Assembly (NCBI RefSeq): GCF_018598185.1
Contig: NZ_JAHESC010000031.1
Span: 1-64,000 of the forward strand
Source: Dawidia soli
GTDB lineage: Bacteria > Bacteroidota > Bacteroidia > Cytophagales > Cyclobacteriaceae
Length of the DNA stretch: 64,000 nt
Direction: 5' to 3'
A program made the position numbers and the translations under genes. The notes beneath the pieces are model-generated. The model was not told the origin of the DNA. It saw nothing but the letters and a program-made list of their open reading frames with translations, and did not search any database. Positions 7,860 to 16,343 of the stretch are shown piece by piece (position 1 is the first letter of the stretch; each line of letters begins with the position of its first letter).

Positions 7860-10132
7860 CACGGTAATAAAGCTGGTTCATCTGCTCCTGCGCGCTGCAT
7901 GCCTAATAACTGAAGTACGACGGGCAATCCCAACTGCGCCCGCGCGGGATCCAGCGCGGCAGTATCCAACGCTTCGGCCGGCGCTGCGCCGCTGTCTTCC
8001 TGTCGTGCCTTTTCGCCGATCTTCCGCCGCTCGGCATGTGAGAACTGCGAGAACGTACGTCGCATCAAGGGTAGCAATGCTACGAAGTCCGGCTCCTGCA
8101 GGTCGCGCACCCACTGGTTGACCAGACTCCACAAACGTTGATCGAGGATAAGCAGTGACCCACTGCCTTTGAGAAATCCTTCGATCCACGACGCTGCCAC
8201 CGCCGGATTGCCGGCGCGGGAGAGCGCCCGCGCAAAACGTGCCTCCAGTTCGTTGCTGTCGATCTCGTGCGCATCTGCCAGCAGTCGCGTGCTATAGCCC
8301 GACAGCAGCGGTGCCGTCTGGTTGTGATCGGCTATCTGTTGTAAGGTCTCGTGCCAGGCTTGTCGTTGCTCGGGTATATCCAGCAGGGCGATCGTATCAC
8401 TCAACTGGTGCAAATGTACCGTGATGGTGGCCGCGGCATCGTCATCGATCGATACACACGCCGGCGGCAAGCTTACGCATACGCGGGCAACCATGGATTG
8501 AATGATGCCGAGCAGCATCTCCTGGTCGGTCTGGCGCACGTTGCCATAGCGCGATGCCGTGGCTAGCGGGGGCAGCACCTCCAACAGCTGCAGCACATCC
8601 CCTGTCGCTGCCGCCAGGCCGTCGATGCGTGCGATCAGTGCCTCGGTAGCGCGGGGTAGCGCAGCGGGTATAACTTTTTCCAACAGGCCGCTCACCACGC
8701 CGAGTGTGGCCGCCCCGCCCGCCTCGTTTGCAACGTACTGCGTGACCGCTTCTTCGAGGGTATTACCCCAGTTGCCTTTTTCGATGATGCGAATGGAGTA
8801 CTCCGGTTCCCACTTCAGCTGCCATTGCTCTTTAAAGGTGCCTTTGCTGCGCACCTGTTGCAGGTGGCCCCAGGTGATCTCCAGCAGCAACAGCCGGTGT
8901 AAGAATATACTCCGTTCCAGGTGCAGCGATTCGCGCAGGTCGAGTACTATCTCTTTTATACCGGCCTCTGCCGGCAGGCGCAATCGCTTCTGTGTTTTTT
9001 CCACATCCTGCAAGAGCGGTGGCTGGGGAATGGCCGGGGGTACCGTACCGATCGTATCACTCACGATCAGCGCCTCGCGGATCAGCTCCAGCAAAATCGG
9101 CTCGCCGCCACACAACACCGCCAGGGCCGCTTCGTTCAGCTCGTCCAGTCCCGCCTTGCTTCGGCCGCGCAGCGAAGCCAACGACTCGGCCAGGCGTACC
9201 GCCTCGATGATGTGTGCCACGGAGGTATCGATATCGCGGCTTCGAAACAGGCGCGCCACGTTGGTCATCCATTGCGTGCCGTCGTCGTTCGGGAAGTTCC
9301 ATACGTGGTGATACCATCCCGGCGACAGGATGCCCGCGCCATAGCCACTGGCAAACGACAAGCGGTTGTAGGTCCACGGTATCCAGGTCGTTTCGACCTT
9401 TACCTTCGGCAGTCCTTTCAACAAGGCCTCGTCGTCCTTTTGCTTGGGCATGGTCTCGAGCGCCGGCGCGTGCCAGGCACCACAGATCACCGCGATCTTT
9501 TGATATCCCTCTTTCTCCGACTGCCGGATCACCTTGCGCATATAGGCTTCGCGCAGCTTTTCCGTACGGTCCTCGCGCGCCGGCAGCGTCTGCCGCAGGG
9601 AACGCATGGCTTCGTTTACAGCCTCAAATATATCGTCGTTGTTGACGCGTTGCTCGAACATCTGGTCCCACCAGCGTTCGCCGTCGTCGAACCCGGCGGC
9701 TTCCGCCAGGTGACGCAGCGGGTCGCGGTGATCGTCAAGCGCCGCGACGTCCTCCTCCACGGGAGGCGTTGCGGTCGATTCCAGGCCCTCTGCCGGTGGC
9801 GCTTGTTCCGACCCGAACGCAAACCGGTATACCAGCGGCAAGTCCATAAACCGAACAGGTACGCGCTGCGTGGCGCCGTATTGGATCGCCTGCCATTCGG
9901 GCGAGAATTCAGCAAACGGGTAAAACACCGCCTGCGCCGGCTTGTCGGGTCGGAATGCCAGGATGGCCACGGGCGGCTTGAGCTCGCTGTGTTGTGACCA
10001 CCGCAGCAGGTCGTCGCCCTCGGGTGGGCCTTCTACCAGGACCACGTCCGGCTGCAACTGTTCCAGGAATGTCTTTACATTCCGCGCCGAGCCGGGCCCA
10101 TGGTGCCGTATACCCAGGATGTGTATGCTCAT
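7859..10132 (-). CDS. DUF5682 family protein
   Basis: 757 residues from the ATG at 10132, chosen because it overlaps the TGA of the MoxR gene by 4 nt (ATGA); an upstream in-frame start at 10213 would lie inside that gene. The N-terminus carries LGIRHHGPGSARN (6-18), then DVVLVEGPPEGDD (about 29-41) and, near residue 220, VICGAWHAPAL. This spacing of His motif, Glu and a late GxxH resembles the TIKI/TraB/EreA/ChaN-type hydrolase-like fold; that assignment is my inference. The remaining 500 residues are helical and repeat-like, without motifs I recognise. DUF5682 genes are usually found with MoxR and vWA genes, as here. It is the most likely enzyme or effector component of the cassette. Confidence 0.88.
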   Translation of the reverse strand: MSIHILGIRHHGPGSARNVKTFLEQLQPDVVLVEGPPEGDDLLRWSQHSELKPPVAILAFRPDKPAQAVFYPFAEFSPEWQAIQYGATQRVPVRFMDLPLVYRFAFGSEQAPPAEGLESTATPPVEEDVAALDDHRDPLRHLAEAAGFDDGERWWDQMFEQRVNNDDIFEAVNEAMRSLRQTLPAREDRTEKLREAYMRKVIRQSEKEGYQKIAVICGAWHAPALETMPKQKDDEALLKGLPKVKVETTWIPWTYNRLSFASGYGAGILSPGWYHHVWNFPNDDGTQWMTNVARLFRSRDIDTSVAHIIEAVRLAESLASLRGRSKAGLDELNEAALAVLCGGEPILLELIREALIVSDTIGTVPPAIPQPPLLQDVEKTQKRLRLPAEAGIKEIVLDLRESLHLERSIFLHRLLLLEITWGHLQQVRSKGTFKEQWQLKWEPEYSIRIIEKGNWGNTLEEAVTQYVANEAGGAATLGVVSGLLEKVIPAALPRATEALIARIDGLAAATGDVLQLLEVLPPLATASRYGNVRQTDQEMLLGIIQSMVARVCVSLPPACVSIDDDAAATITVHLHQLSDTIALLDIPEQRQAWHETLQQIADHNQTAPLLSGYSTRLLADAHEIDSNELEARFARALSRAGNPAVAASWIEGFLKGSGSLLILDQRLWSLVNQWVRDLQEPDFVALLPLMRRTFSQFSHAERRKIGEKARQEDSGAAPAEALDTAALDPARAQLGLPVVLQLLGMQRAGADEPALLP

Positions 10133-11211
10133 ATGCCCAGGTCGCGGCACGCGCGGTAAATATCTTTCCACTCGTCCCGTGGCTTGACCACGGTCTCGAG
10201 GTACTCCTGCCATACGATCTTATCCTGTACGGGGTCTTTCACAACGGCCCCGATAATGCCGGCGGCGAGGTCAGGCGCTTTCAGGGCACCGTCGCCAAAG
10301 TACGCGGCCATGGCCATGCCGCTGTTCACGACCGAGATGGCCTCTGCCGTGCTGAGCGTACCCGACGGCACTTTCAGCTTGGTCTTTCCATCCAACGTTA
10401 CCCCCGCACGCAGTTCGCGAAAGATGGTCACAATGCGTTTGATCTCCGCCACAGCCGGTGGCTCGGCGGGCAGCTCCATGACCTTCTCAAAGCTCTGCAC
10501 ACGACGGCGTACAATGTCGATCTCCTCCTCCATGCTATCGGGCAAGGGCAGAATGACAGTATTAAACCGGCGCTTCAGGGCGCCTGATAGTTCGTTTACA
10601 CCTTTGTCGCGATTGTTAGCGGTCGCGATCAGGTTAAAGCCTTTTACGGCTTGCACTTCCGTACTCAGCTCGGGCACCGGCAGTGTCTTTTCCGACAGGA
10701 TGGTAATGAGCGTATCCTGCACGTCAGAGCCGATGCGTGTCAGCTCTTCCAGCCGCACGATCTTGCCCGCTTTCATACCTTTCATCACGGGTGTCTCAAC
10801 CAGAGCATTGGCCGACGGGCCTTCGGCCAGCAGGCGGGCATAGTTCCATCCATACCGGATCGCCTCTTCGCTCGTACCGGCGGTACCCTGGATGATCATG
10901 GTCGAGTCACCCGAGATGGCCGCCGCCAGGTGCTCCGACACCCACGACTTGGCCGTACCCGGCAGACCGTACAACAACAATGCGCGGTCGGTCGTCAGCG
11001 TGGCCACCGCGATCTCGATCAGCCGGCGATTGCCGATATACTTCGGCGATACTTCAAAGCCATTTTTCAGCTTGCCGCCCAGCAGGTACGTAACGACGGC
11101 CTGTGGCGACAGTTGCCAGTTTGGCGGGCGCTTGTCGGTATCGTTCTTTTTAAGTTCTTCCAGCTCGGCGGCAAACAGCTGCTCGGCATGTTGGCGAAGG
11201 ATGGTGCTCAT
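10129..11211 (-). CDS. MoxR-type AAA+ ATPase
   Basis: A 360-residue cytoplasmic AAA+ ATPase. Walker A is GLPGTAKS (82-89). The Walker B position reads KIVRLEEL (150-157), with Glu-Glu where most MoxR proteins have Asp-Glu. Sensor 1 falls at TANN (197-200) and an arginine-finger-like segment is LKRRF (212-216). MoxR proteins form hexameric chaperone-like rings that remodel a client, often presented by a vWA partner; such a partner is encoded two genes downstream. Its TGA overlaps the DUF5682 start by 4 nt; the upstream DUF5691 stop lies 14 bp before its ATG. Classification is secure; whether the altered Walker B changes hydrolysis is open. Confidence 0.93.
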   Translation of the reverse strand: MSTILRQHAEQLFAAELEELKKNDTDKRPPNWQLSPQAVVTYLLGGKLKNGFEVSPKYIGNRRLIEIAVATLTTDRALLLYGLPGTAKSWVSEHLAAAISGDSTMIIQGTAGTSEEAIRYGWNYARLLAEGPSANALVETPVMKGMKAGKIVRLEELTRIGSDVQDTLITILSEKTLPVPELSTEVQAVKGFNLIATANNRDKGVNELSGALKRRFNTVILPLPDSMEEEIDIVRRRVQSFEKVMELPAEPPAVAEIKRIVTIFRELRAGVTLDGKTKLKVPSGTLSTAEAISVVNSGMAMAAYFGDGALKAPDLAAGIIGAVVKDPVQDKIVWQEYLETVVKPRDEWKDIYRACRDLGI

Positions 11212-11225
11212 GGTATCGGTCGTGA

Positions 11226-12722
11226 TTAATTTGTCTGCGAGAATGATCGTTGTAATTGTTCTTTCCAGGATATGAGCCGGTACAGCTCGTCGGCGTGTGT
11301 GCGCCAGTATGGTTTTTTAGCTTCCTCTGCCGGCGTGAACGTATCGATATACGACAGCAGCGCTACCGGAATGTTGTGCACTGCCTGGCGGTAAAATGTG
11401 CGGTTATAGGTGTATACCTCCGAGGCGGTATAGGCTATGATGTTTTTGGCCAGCGCGAGATCCCAGGGCTCATCCTGCTCCAGCAGCAGCGCGATAATGC
11501 CCTGCGGCTGTTGCTTCAGGAAGCGGGCGGCATAGGTCATGCGCTCCGCTACGGGCAAAGCCCTTAGCAATAACACGATGGCGGAGTCGAGCAGGGCCTC
11601 GTCGCCATGATCGAGCAGTGCCCGTACCCAGACGAGGTCGCGGAAGGTGGCCGCCGCATCTGCCAGCGCCGGCAAATAGAGGGCCGTGTGTTGTTCTTTT
11701 TGCAGGAGTGTAATAACGGCCCGGGCGTCGGCTTGCTGCAGGTGCGTTTGCCAGAATGCCGGCGGCACCGCCATGGCCAGTTGAATGAGTATATATTGCT
11801 GATCGGTCACGCGTTTATCACTGCTCAGCTTTTCAATGCCGGTGGTAAAGATCCCGGCCGGCACCGCCACGGCCTCCTCTACCGCTACCGAGGTTTTGTT
11901 CAACATGCCCAACAACGCTTTGCCCGTGCGCAAGGCAAAAGCCTGGCGAAGCACATCCTGGTACGCGGCAACGATCTTCGATCCGGGTATATGCTTTAAA
12001 AGGTTCGTGATCGCGGCCGTTACCTTTTGCCCTTTTTCTTGTAAACTTTCTATCCACGGCAGGTCGGCTTCAGCGGCGTGTGTTTGCAGGATGTTCAGGA
12101 AAGCAACCTTGTCGGCCACACTCTCGGTGGCCCACGTGCTTTGCAGCAGCACGAGGGCGCGAGCCGCATCTGTTTGACGCATCCCGGCCAGCAGCGCACG
12201 CCGGGCTTCCGGTTTACCGGTCTGCCACACCGTGTCGTCGTCTTCTGCCGGTGGGTCTATACGCCAGGCAGGATTGAGGCGCATCAGCCACCGGCCGCGG
12301 TTGCCGGCAACGGCCATGATCATCGGGCGAAGCTCCGGACGACGAACGGCCATGTCCAATAACGCCGGCAGAATCTCCGGTCGCGCCAACTGGCCGGCGG
12401 CCTGGCAGTATTGCAGCCATACGCGTACCAGGGTATATAACTCATCCTCCACCAGCGACTGCAGGTCGCCCGTTGCCTGTAGGGGGCAGTACGGCTTTTC
12501 TTCCGGCACGGCCGCCGAGTTTACCGCCGATACCGCGGGCGGCAGCCCACCCGTTTGTCCATACTGCCAGGCAACACTGGCCAGCCGCAGAAAGTCTTCT
12601 TCGGCATCCAGGGGTGTCCACGCCAGCTCGCCGGCAATGGCCGCCGGCAGGTCTGCGATCGTAAAGGGTGCGCGTGCTGTTCCCAGCATCGCGTGTTGCT
12701 GTATCGTTTCCCAATGCTTCAT
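11226..12722 (-). CDS. DUF5691 family protein
   Basis: 498 residues starting MKHWETIQQHAMLGTARAPF, a typical DUF5691 opening. The protein is alpha-helical with many Leu/Ala-rich repeats suggestive of an ARM/HEAT-like solenoid; no catalytic motif is visible. The ATG at 12722 is preferred over one two codons upstream (12728) because it overlaps the TGA of the SWIM gene by 4 nt (ATGA). The family has no established biochemical function that I can name; its conserved place beside SWIM, MoxR and DUF5682 genes suggests a scaffold or adaptor role, which is inference from context. Confidence 0.85.
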   Translation of the reverse strand: MKHWETIQQHAMLGTARAPFTIADLPAAIAGELAWTPLDAEEDFLRLASVAWQYGQTGGLPPAVSAVNSAAVPEEKPYCPLQATGDLQSLVEDELYTLVRVWLQYCQAAGQLARPEILPALLDMAVRRPELRPMIMAVAGNRGRWLMRLNPAWRIDPPAEDDDTVWQTGKPEARRALLAGMRQTDAARALVLLQSTWATESVADKVAFLNILQTHAAEADLPWIESLQEKGQKVTAAITNLLKHIPGSKIVAAYQDVLRQAFALRTGKALLGMLNKTSVAVEEAVAVPAGIFTTGIEKLSSDKRVTDQQYILIQLAMAVPPAFWQTHLQQADARAVITLLQKEQHTALYLPALADAAATFRDLVWVRALLDHGDEALLDSAIVLLLRALPVAERMTYAARFLKQQPQGIIALLLEQDEPWDLALAKNIIAYTASEVYTYNRTFYRQAVHNIPVALLSYIDTFTPAEEAKKPYWRTHADELYRLISWKEQLQRSFSQTN

Positions 12723-14032
12723 GCCCATGCCACGTAATGTTCGTCAATCCATACACCCAGGGGCTCGAATGCCTGCGCGCGGCCAACGGCAAAGAGCCGG
12801 AGCGGAGCGCCGCCACTGATGGCCATCAGCTTCCAGGCCCGGTCAGTATCACCTTGCAATACCACGCCGTGGCCTTCGGCATCTTTTAACAACCAGCGGT
12901 TGCTCCCGTCGCGCACTGGTATCACGCCGTCGATGATCACCGGACTTGCTCCTACCAACGGATTGACCCTTTGCACGGCGGCCAGTGTATCGGCCACCTG
13001 GTGCCAGCTCTTCAATCCGTTTATAGCGCCCGGCGGGGCTACGCCAAACTGCTGGAGCACCAGCGCCCGCCGCGGCGTGGCCCCGGGAAAATAACATAAC
13101 GCCGCATCGATGTATGTGCCGGGTATGAGCGTAAGCTCGGGCGATGCGTTGCGCACCGCGAACTGTAAGATCAGGGCGTATTGCTGTGTGGTTGTGCCGT
13201 ACAACCACGTGCGCTCGACGGTGAGGTTATCTTCCTGCTCGGCGCGCCGCGACAACACCATCCAGGTATCGCGCACGTTGGGGCCGGCTTTTACTTCCTC
13301 CTGGCTCTGGGCAAAGCCTACCCACGTACGAAGTTCCGTTTGGAGATCCTCCGGCAGTTGGTCGAGACGGCTAAATCCTTCTATGACCAGATAAATACGG
13401 ATCAGCTGCTCGAGAAACACACCCTGCCAGCCCTCTTGAAACCGGTTGATCTCTCCAAGCTGCCGCACCATCGCGGCCAGCCCGGGTGCCTGTGCGTCCA
13501 CCATGCGCCGCGCCGTTGTCTCGAAGTAATTCGCCTCGCGGTCCGACAAGGCGTGCAAGCCATTGCGGACAATGTCTTTGATCCAACGTTTCAGATCGGC
13601 CATGCCCTCTTCCACACGCCGGAGCCGCGTTGCCTGCCGTTTGGCTTGCGCTTCCGGATCGGCCTTGGTGGCCTTCTCTGCCTTCTCGGATTTTTTTTCT
13701 TCGCGCGCCGACCGTTTGTCTAGCCAGTCGGTTACCCAGGCGGGCTCGGGCGTTTCGACAAAGTGCTTTTTATCGCGTGCGTAGAGGAGCATGAGGCCCA
13801 GGCCGTGCTTGCAGGGAAACTTGCGGCTGGGGCAGGTGCATTTAAACGCCACGGCCACCAGGTCGACCTGTGTTTGATACGGCAGTTTGCCGCTGCCCTG
13901 GCACTCGCCCCACAAGGCCCGCGCGCTGTGGGCCATGAGGCCCCACTTCGATGCGTTTGCCAGTTCCTTTCCTGATCTTTTGGACGAGTCGTCCGGGGCC
14001 ATCGCGAGAACCTGTTCCTCCGAAAAATTCAT
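12719..14032 (-). CDS. SWIM zinc-finger protein, first gene of the MoxR/vWA cassette
   Basis: 437 residues from the ATG at 14032 (MNFSEEQVLAMAPDDSSK); a longer frame extends upstream to 14260 but would cross into the divergent DUF488 gene. A SWIM zinc finger is formed by Cys65-x-Cys67-x6-Cys74-x-His76 (KCTCPSRKFPCKHG), a motif linked to DNA or protein binding. It is followed by a charged Lys/Glu-rich linker (about 108-135) and a helical C-terminal region. Being first in a five-gene run, and the only one with a classical nucleic-acid-binding motif, it may give the system its target specificity; that is inference. The 89-bp gap to the divergent DUF488 gene probably holds the promoter. Confidence 0.9.
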   Translation of the reverse strand: MNFSEEQVLAMAPDDSSKRSGKELANASKWGLMAHSARALWGECQGSGKLPYQTQVDLVAVAFKCTCPSRKFPCKHGLGLMLLYARDKKHFVETPEPAWVTDWLDKRSAREEKKSEKAEKATKADPEAQAKRQATRLRRVEEGMADLKRWIKDIVRNGLHALSDREANYFETTARRMVDAQAPGLAAMVRQLGEINRFQEGWQGVFLEQLIRIYLVIEGFSRLDQLPEDLQTELRTWVGFAQSQEEVKAGPNVRDTWMVLSRRAEQEDNLTVERTWLYGTTTQQYALILQFAVRNASPELTLIPGTYIDAALCYFPGATPRRALVLQQFGVAPPGAINGLKSWHQVADTLAAVQRVNPLVGASPVIIDGVIPVRDGSNRWLLKDAEGHGVVLQGDTDRAWKLMAISGGAPLRLFAVGRAQAFEPLGVWIDEHYVAWA

Positions 14033-14121
14033 TGCTGCAAAATGATCCTTAAATGAATGGAACCGGGCAGGCAGATGCAAGCCGTTCCTGGAATTTAATT
14101 TATCTTCGGGCTTTGTGTTGT

Positions 14122-14646
14122 ATGGCAGCGCCAAAGAAACCGCTTTATACCGTCGGTCATGGCAACCGGCCCATCGGGGTTTTGCTCGACCTGCTGGAAG
14201 CATATTCCATCCGGTACCTGGCCGACGTACGCTCACGTCCATACTCCCGCTACAATCCACAGTTTAATCGTGAAGTCCTCGCCGCATCGTTGGCGACGCG
14301 CGGTATTGCCTACGTGTACCTGGGCGATGCGCTCGGCGGCCACCCCGCCGATCCCTCCTGCTATACCGACGGTAAAATAGACTACACGCTTGTCGCGACA
14401 AAAGATTTTTACCGGCAGGGCATCGTGCGCCTGCATACAGCATACGACAAAGACCTGGCCCTGGCTATTATGTGCGCGGAAAGCAAGCCTTCGGAATGTC
14501 ACCGCACACGGCTCATCGGCGAAACGCTGGTGACAGAAGGCATCGACGTGATGCACATCGACGAGCACGGCGGCCTGCAAGCGCATGCCGCCGTCATGCA
14601 CGCGCTGCGCAAGGGGCGACAACCAACCGATCTTTTTGGAAACTGA
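14122..14646 (+). CDS. DUF488 family protein
   Basis: 174 residues from the ATG at 14122 (MAAPKKPLYTVGHGN); an in-frame ATG at 14053 is less likely because family members begin close to YTVGHG. Conserved DUF488 features are TVGHGNRP near the start, ADVRSRPYSRYNPQF (about 34-48) and the late PSECHRTRL (about 127-135) with its conserved Cys-His-Arg. The family is common but biochemically uncharacterised. It is followed 2 bp later by a serine hydrolase gene, so the two form an operon divergent from the SWIM cassette. It may share a regulatory region with that cassette. Confidence 0.87.
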   Translation: MAAPKKPLYTVGHGNRPIGVLLDLLEAYSIRYLADVRSRPYSRYNPQFNREVLAASLATRGIAYVYLGDALGGHPADPSCYTDGKIDYTLVATKDFYRQGIVRLHTAYDKDLALAIMCAESKPSECHRTRLIGETLVTEGIDVMHIDEHGGLQAHAAVMHALRKGRQPTDLFGN

Positions 14647-14648
14647 AT

Positions 14649-15173
14649 ATGACGCATTATTTCATCATCCCCGGCCTGGGCAACTCCGGTCCCGAACATT
14701 GGCAAACGCACTTTGAAAAAACACTCCCGCATGCCCACCGCATCGAGCAGCAGGAGTGGGAAGCGCCCGTCTGCGCCGATTGGATTGCCACGATCGATCA
14801 GGCGCTGCACGGCTATGATCTTTCTACCGTCGTGCTGATCGGCCACAGCCTGGGCTGCTCGACCATCGCGCATTGGGCCGGACATTACGGTAAACGCGTG
14901 CGCGGCGCATTGTTGGTCGCACCCAGCGACATGGAATCTCCGCTGTATACTTTTCCGATAAAAGGGTTCGACAAAATGCCGGTAGCGCGTATCGATTTTA
15001 AAACCATTATGGTCACCAGCACAAACGACCCCTGGGTAACGCTGCCCCGTGCGGAGTTGTTCGCCAGGAATTGGGGGAGCACCCTGATAAACATCGGCGA
15101 TGCGGGCCACATCAATGTCGCAGCCGGATTTGGCCCGTGGGAAGCAGGACTGAAGCTGGTCGAAATGTTGTAG
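14649..15173 (+). CDS. RBBP9/YdeN-type alpha/beta serine hydrolase
   Basis: 174 residues beginning MTHYFIIPGLGNSGPEHWQ, diagnostic of the small RBBP9/YdeN-like alpha/beta hydrolases. The nucleophile elbow is GHSLGC (65-70, Ser67), with acid NDPW (near 123) and His in GDAGHIN (near 155) completing a catalytic triad. The natural substrate of this group is unknown; they act as esterases in vitro. The ATG lies 2 bp after the DUF488 stop; a longer frame starting at 14472 lies inside DUF488 and is rejected. No signal peptide, so cytoplasmic. Confidence 0.9.
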   Translation: MTHYFIIPGLGNSGPEHWQTHFEKTLPHAHRIEQQEWEAPVCADWIATIDQALHGYDLSTVVLIGHSLGCSTIAHWAGHYGKRVRGALLVAPSDMESPLYTFPIKGFDKMPVARIDFKTIMVTSTNDPWVTLPRAELFARNWGSTLINIGDAGHINVAAGFGPWEAGLKLVEML

Positions 15174-15295
15174 TCGCGTTGTAAAACTGTTAAACATACA
15201 GTACACGAATCACATATATACTTACTATAGATATGAAAAATTAATAGAGGTAAAGTTTGCAAAATCTCAGGGACCTCTCTACATTCGATGCCAAG

Positions 15296-15355
15296 AGCCC
15301 ATCGATCCGTCATACCCTATAAACGTGTGGCTGGATAGATGGGCTTTGTCTTTTT
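15296..15355 (+). terminator. Probable plus-strand intrinsic terminator
   Basis: AGCCCATC (15296-15303) pairs with GATGGGCT (15338-15345) around a 34-nt loop, followed by TTTGTCTTTTT. It lies 120 bp after the serine hydrolase stop and could end that operon or a small RNA starting in the gap. The same seven-base stem sequence recurs in the terminator at 39647. Confidence 0.55.
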
Positions 15356-15731
15356 ACGTAGTCTGAGTTGGTATGTCTTTAATCGATTTGTGCCTTACGG
15401 ATTGATTGTGTTCTAACAAGATCCTGCCTCCTCTGCTATGTGCTTCTGTTCCGGTCGATGTCCGCAAATTTTGCGAAAGTTATTGTAGCCCGGAACCTGG
15501 TTAATCGCTGACTTTATTAGATGGGCTCTAATAAGTATCTAAGTTTTGTAAGCACCTCATGCTTTTAAGTTGAGGCATGCATACTCCAGCATGTAAAGGT
15601 TGGACTACCCCCCTGCCAATGAAGTAAAGTAAAAAAAATTAACCCTCACCTACGTGTGCCCGGCAGCCGGGTACACTTCACCTGTAAGTTCCTAACCGAC
15701 CCTATCAGGTATCAGCTCCGGTATACCGGAC

Positions 15732-15765
15732 GAAAGTAAAAGCCTCCCCCGAGGTTTTTACTTTC
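15732..15765. terminator. Long near-perfect hairpin, probable terminator
   Basis: Fifteen-base arms (15732-15746 and 15751-15765) pair with a single G-T wobble around four C. The arms end in an A/T-rich tract, so transcription from either side may stop here. It lies 57 bp past the stop of the minus-strand GNAT gene and would suit that transcript. Confidence 0.6.
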
Positions 15766-15821
15766 TGTAGGATATGGTATGGTATTCTCGTTTTTGCTGA
15801 CACAAGTGTCGAAGTATACAT

Positions 15822-16343
15822 TTATTCTCCTGCCAACAGCTCTTTTCCGAACAACACAAACTCTTGCTGCTGTCCGGGCAATGTGATCATTTTCTCAAAG
15901 TTTAATCCCAACCGGGCCAGTAAGTTCAACGAGCGGCGGTTTTCTTCTGTCGTAATGGCAATGATGCGCTTGAGCCGCAGCGCCGCTGCGGCGTATGCCA
16001 ACACAGCATGCGATGATTCAAACGCCAGGCCTTGTCCTTCATGCTCGGGCAAAAAGGCAAAACCAATGTCGGGGTGGTCGAGTGTGTCGCGTTTCAGCAA
16101 GCCGCAAACGCCCAGCGACAGGTTGTCTTCCGTGCGTGCTACGCGCCACAATCCAAAGCCGAATCGGGCATAGCTCTTATGGGGGCCTTGTTGAATATAG
16201 TCTTCGGCCCCCTGAAGTGTAAATACGCCCCGGTCGCCGATGTATCGCAGCCAGTTGGGTGTATTCAACAGCTCCAGGATAAACGGAGCGTCTTCTGTCG
16301 ATAGCGTGGAAAGTGTCAGGCGATCAGTTTGCAGGATGACCAT
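15822..16343 (-). CDS. GNAT-family N-acetyltransferase (RimJ/RimL-like)
   Basis: 173 residues from ATG 16343 (MVILQTDRLTLSTLS); a TTG start three codons upstream is possible. The N-terminal TDRLTL strand, IGFAFLPEHEGQGLAFES (acetyl-CoA pyrophosphate loop, here EGQGLA) and the ENRRSLNLLARLGL helix match the RimJ/RimL-like acetyltransferases, which modify N-terminal amino groups or small amines. The exact substrate is not predictable. The gene start overlaps the end of the upstream PH-like membrane protein by 20 nt, so the two are co-transcribed. Confidence 0.88.
   Translation of the reverse strand: MVILQTDRLTLSTLSTEDAPFILELLNTPNWLRYIGDRGVFTLQGAEDYIQQGPHKSYARFGFGLWRVARTEDNLSLGVCGLLKRDTLDHPDIGFAFLPEHEGQGLAFESSHAVLAYAAAALRLKRIIAITTEENRRSLNLLARLGLNFEKMITLPGQQQEFVLFGKELLAGE

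Larger units (their letters stand above)
15174..15821. other. 648-bp non-coding gap rich in hairpins
   Basis: No convincing gene. Inverted repeats seen: AGAGGT/ACCTCT (15246-15278); an 8-bp AGCCCATC/GATGGGCT stem followed by a T-rich run (15296-15355); TTATTAGA/TCTAATAA around a 5-nt loop (15514-15534); a 10-bp stem with one G-T pair at 15654-15676; the 12-bp palindrome CCGGTATACCGG (15718-15729); and a long stem at 15732-15765. The density suggests one or more structured RNAs or decayed repeats. Confidence 0.6.

Noticed and set aside
8921-9997. Open frame of 358 codons opposite DUF5682
   Set aside because: Antisense shadow: no motifs, composition dominated by Arg, Gln and Val.
14033-14260. 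Longer N-terminus for the SWIM protein
   Set aside because: Would overlap the DUF488 start and reads as non-protein-like sequence; MNFSEEQ is the natural start.
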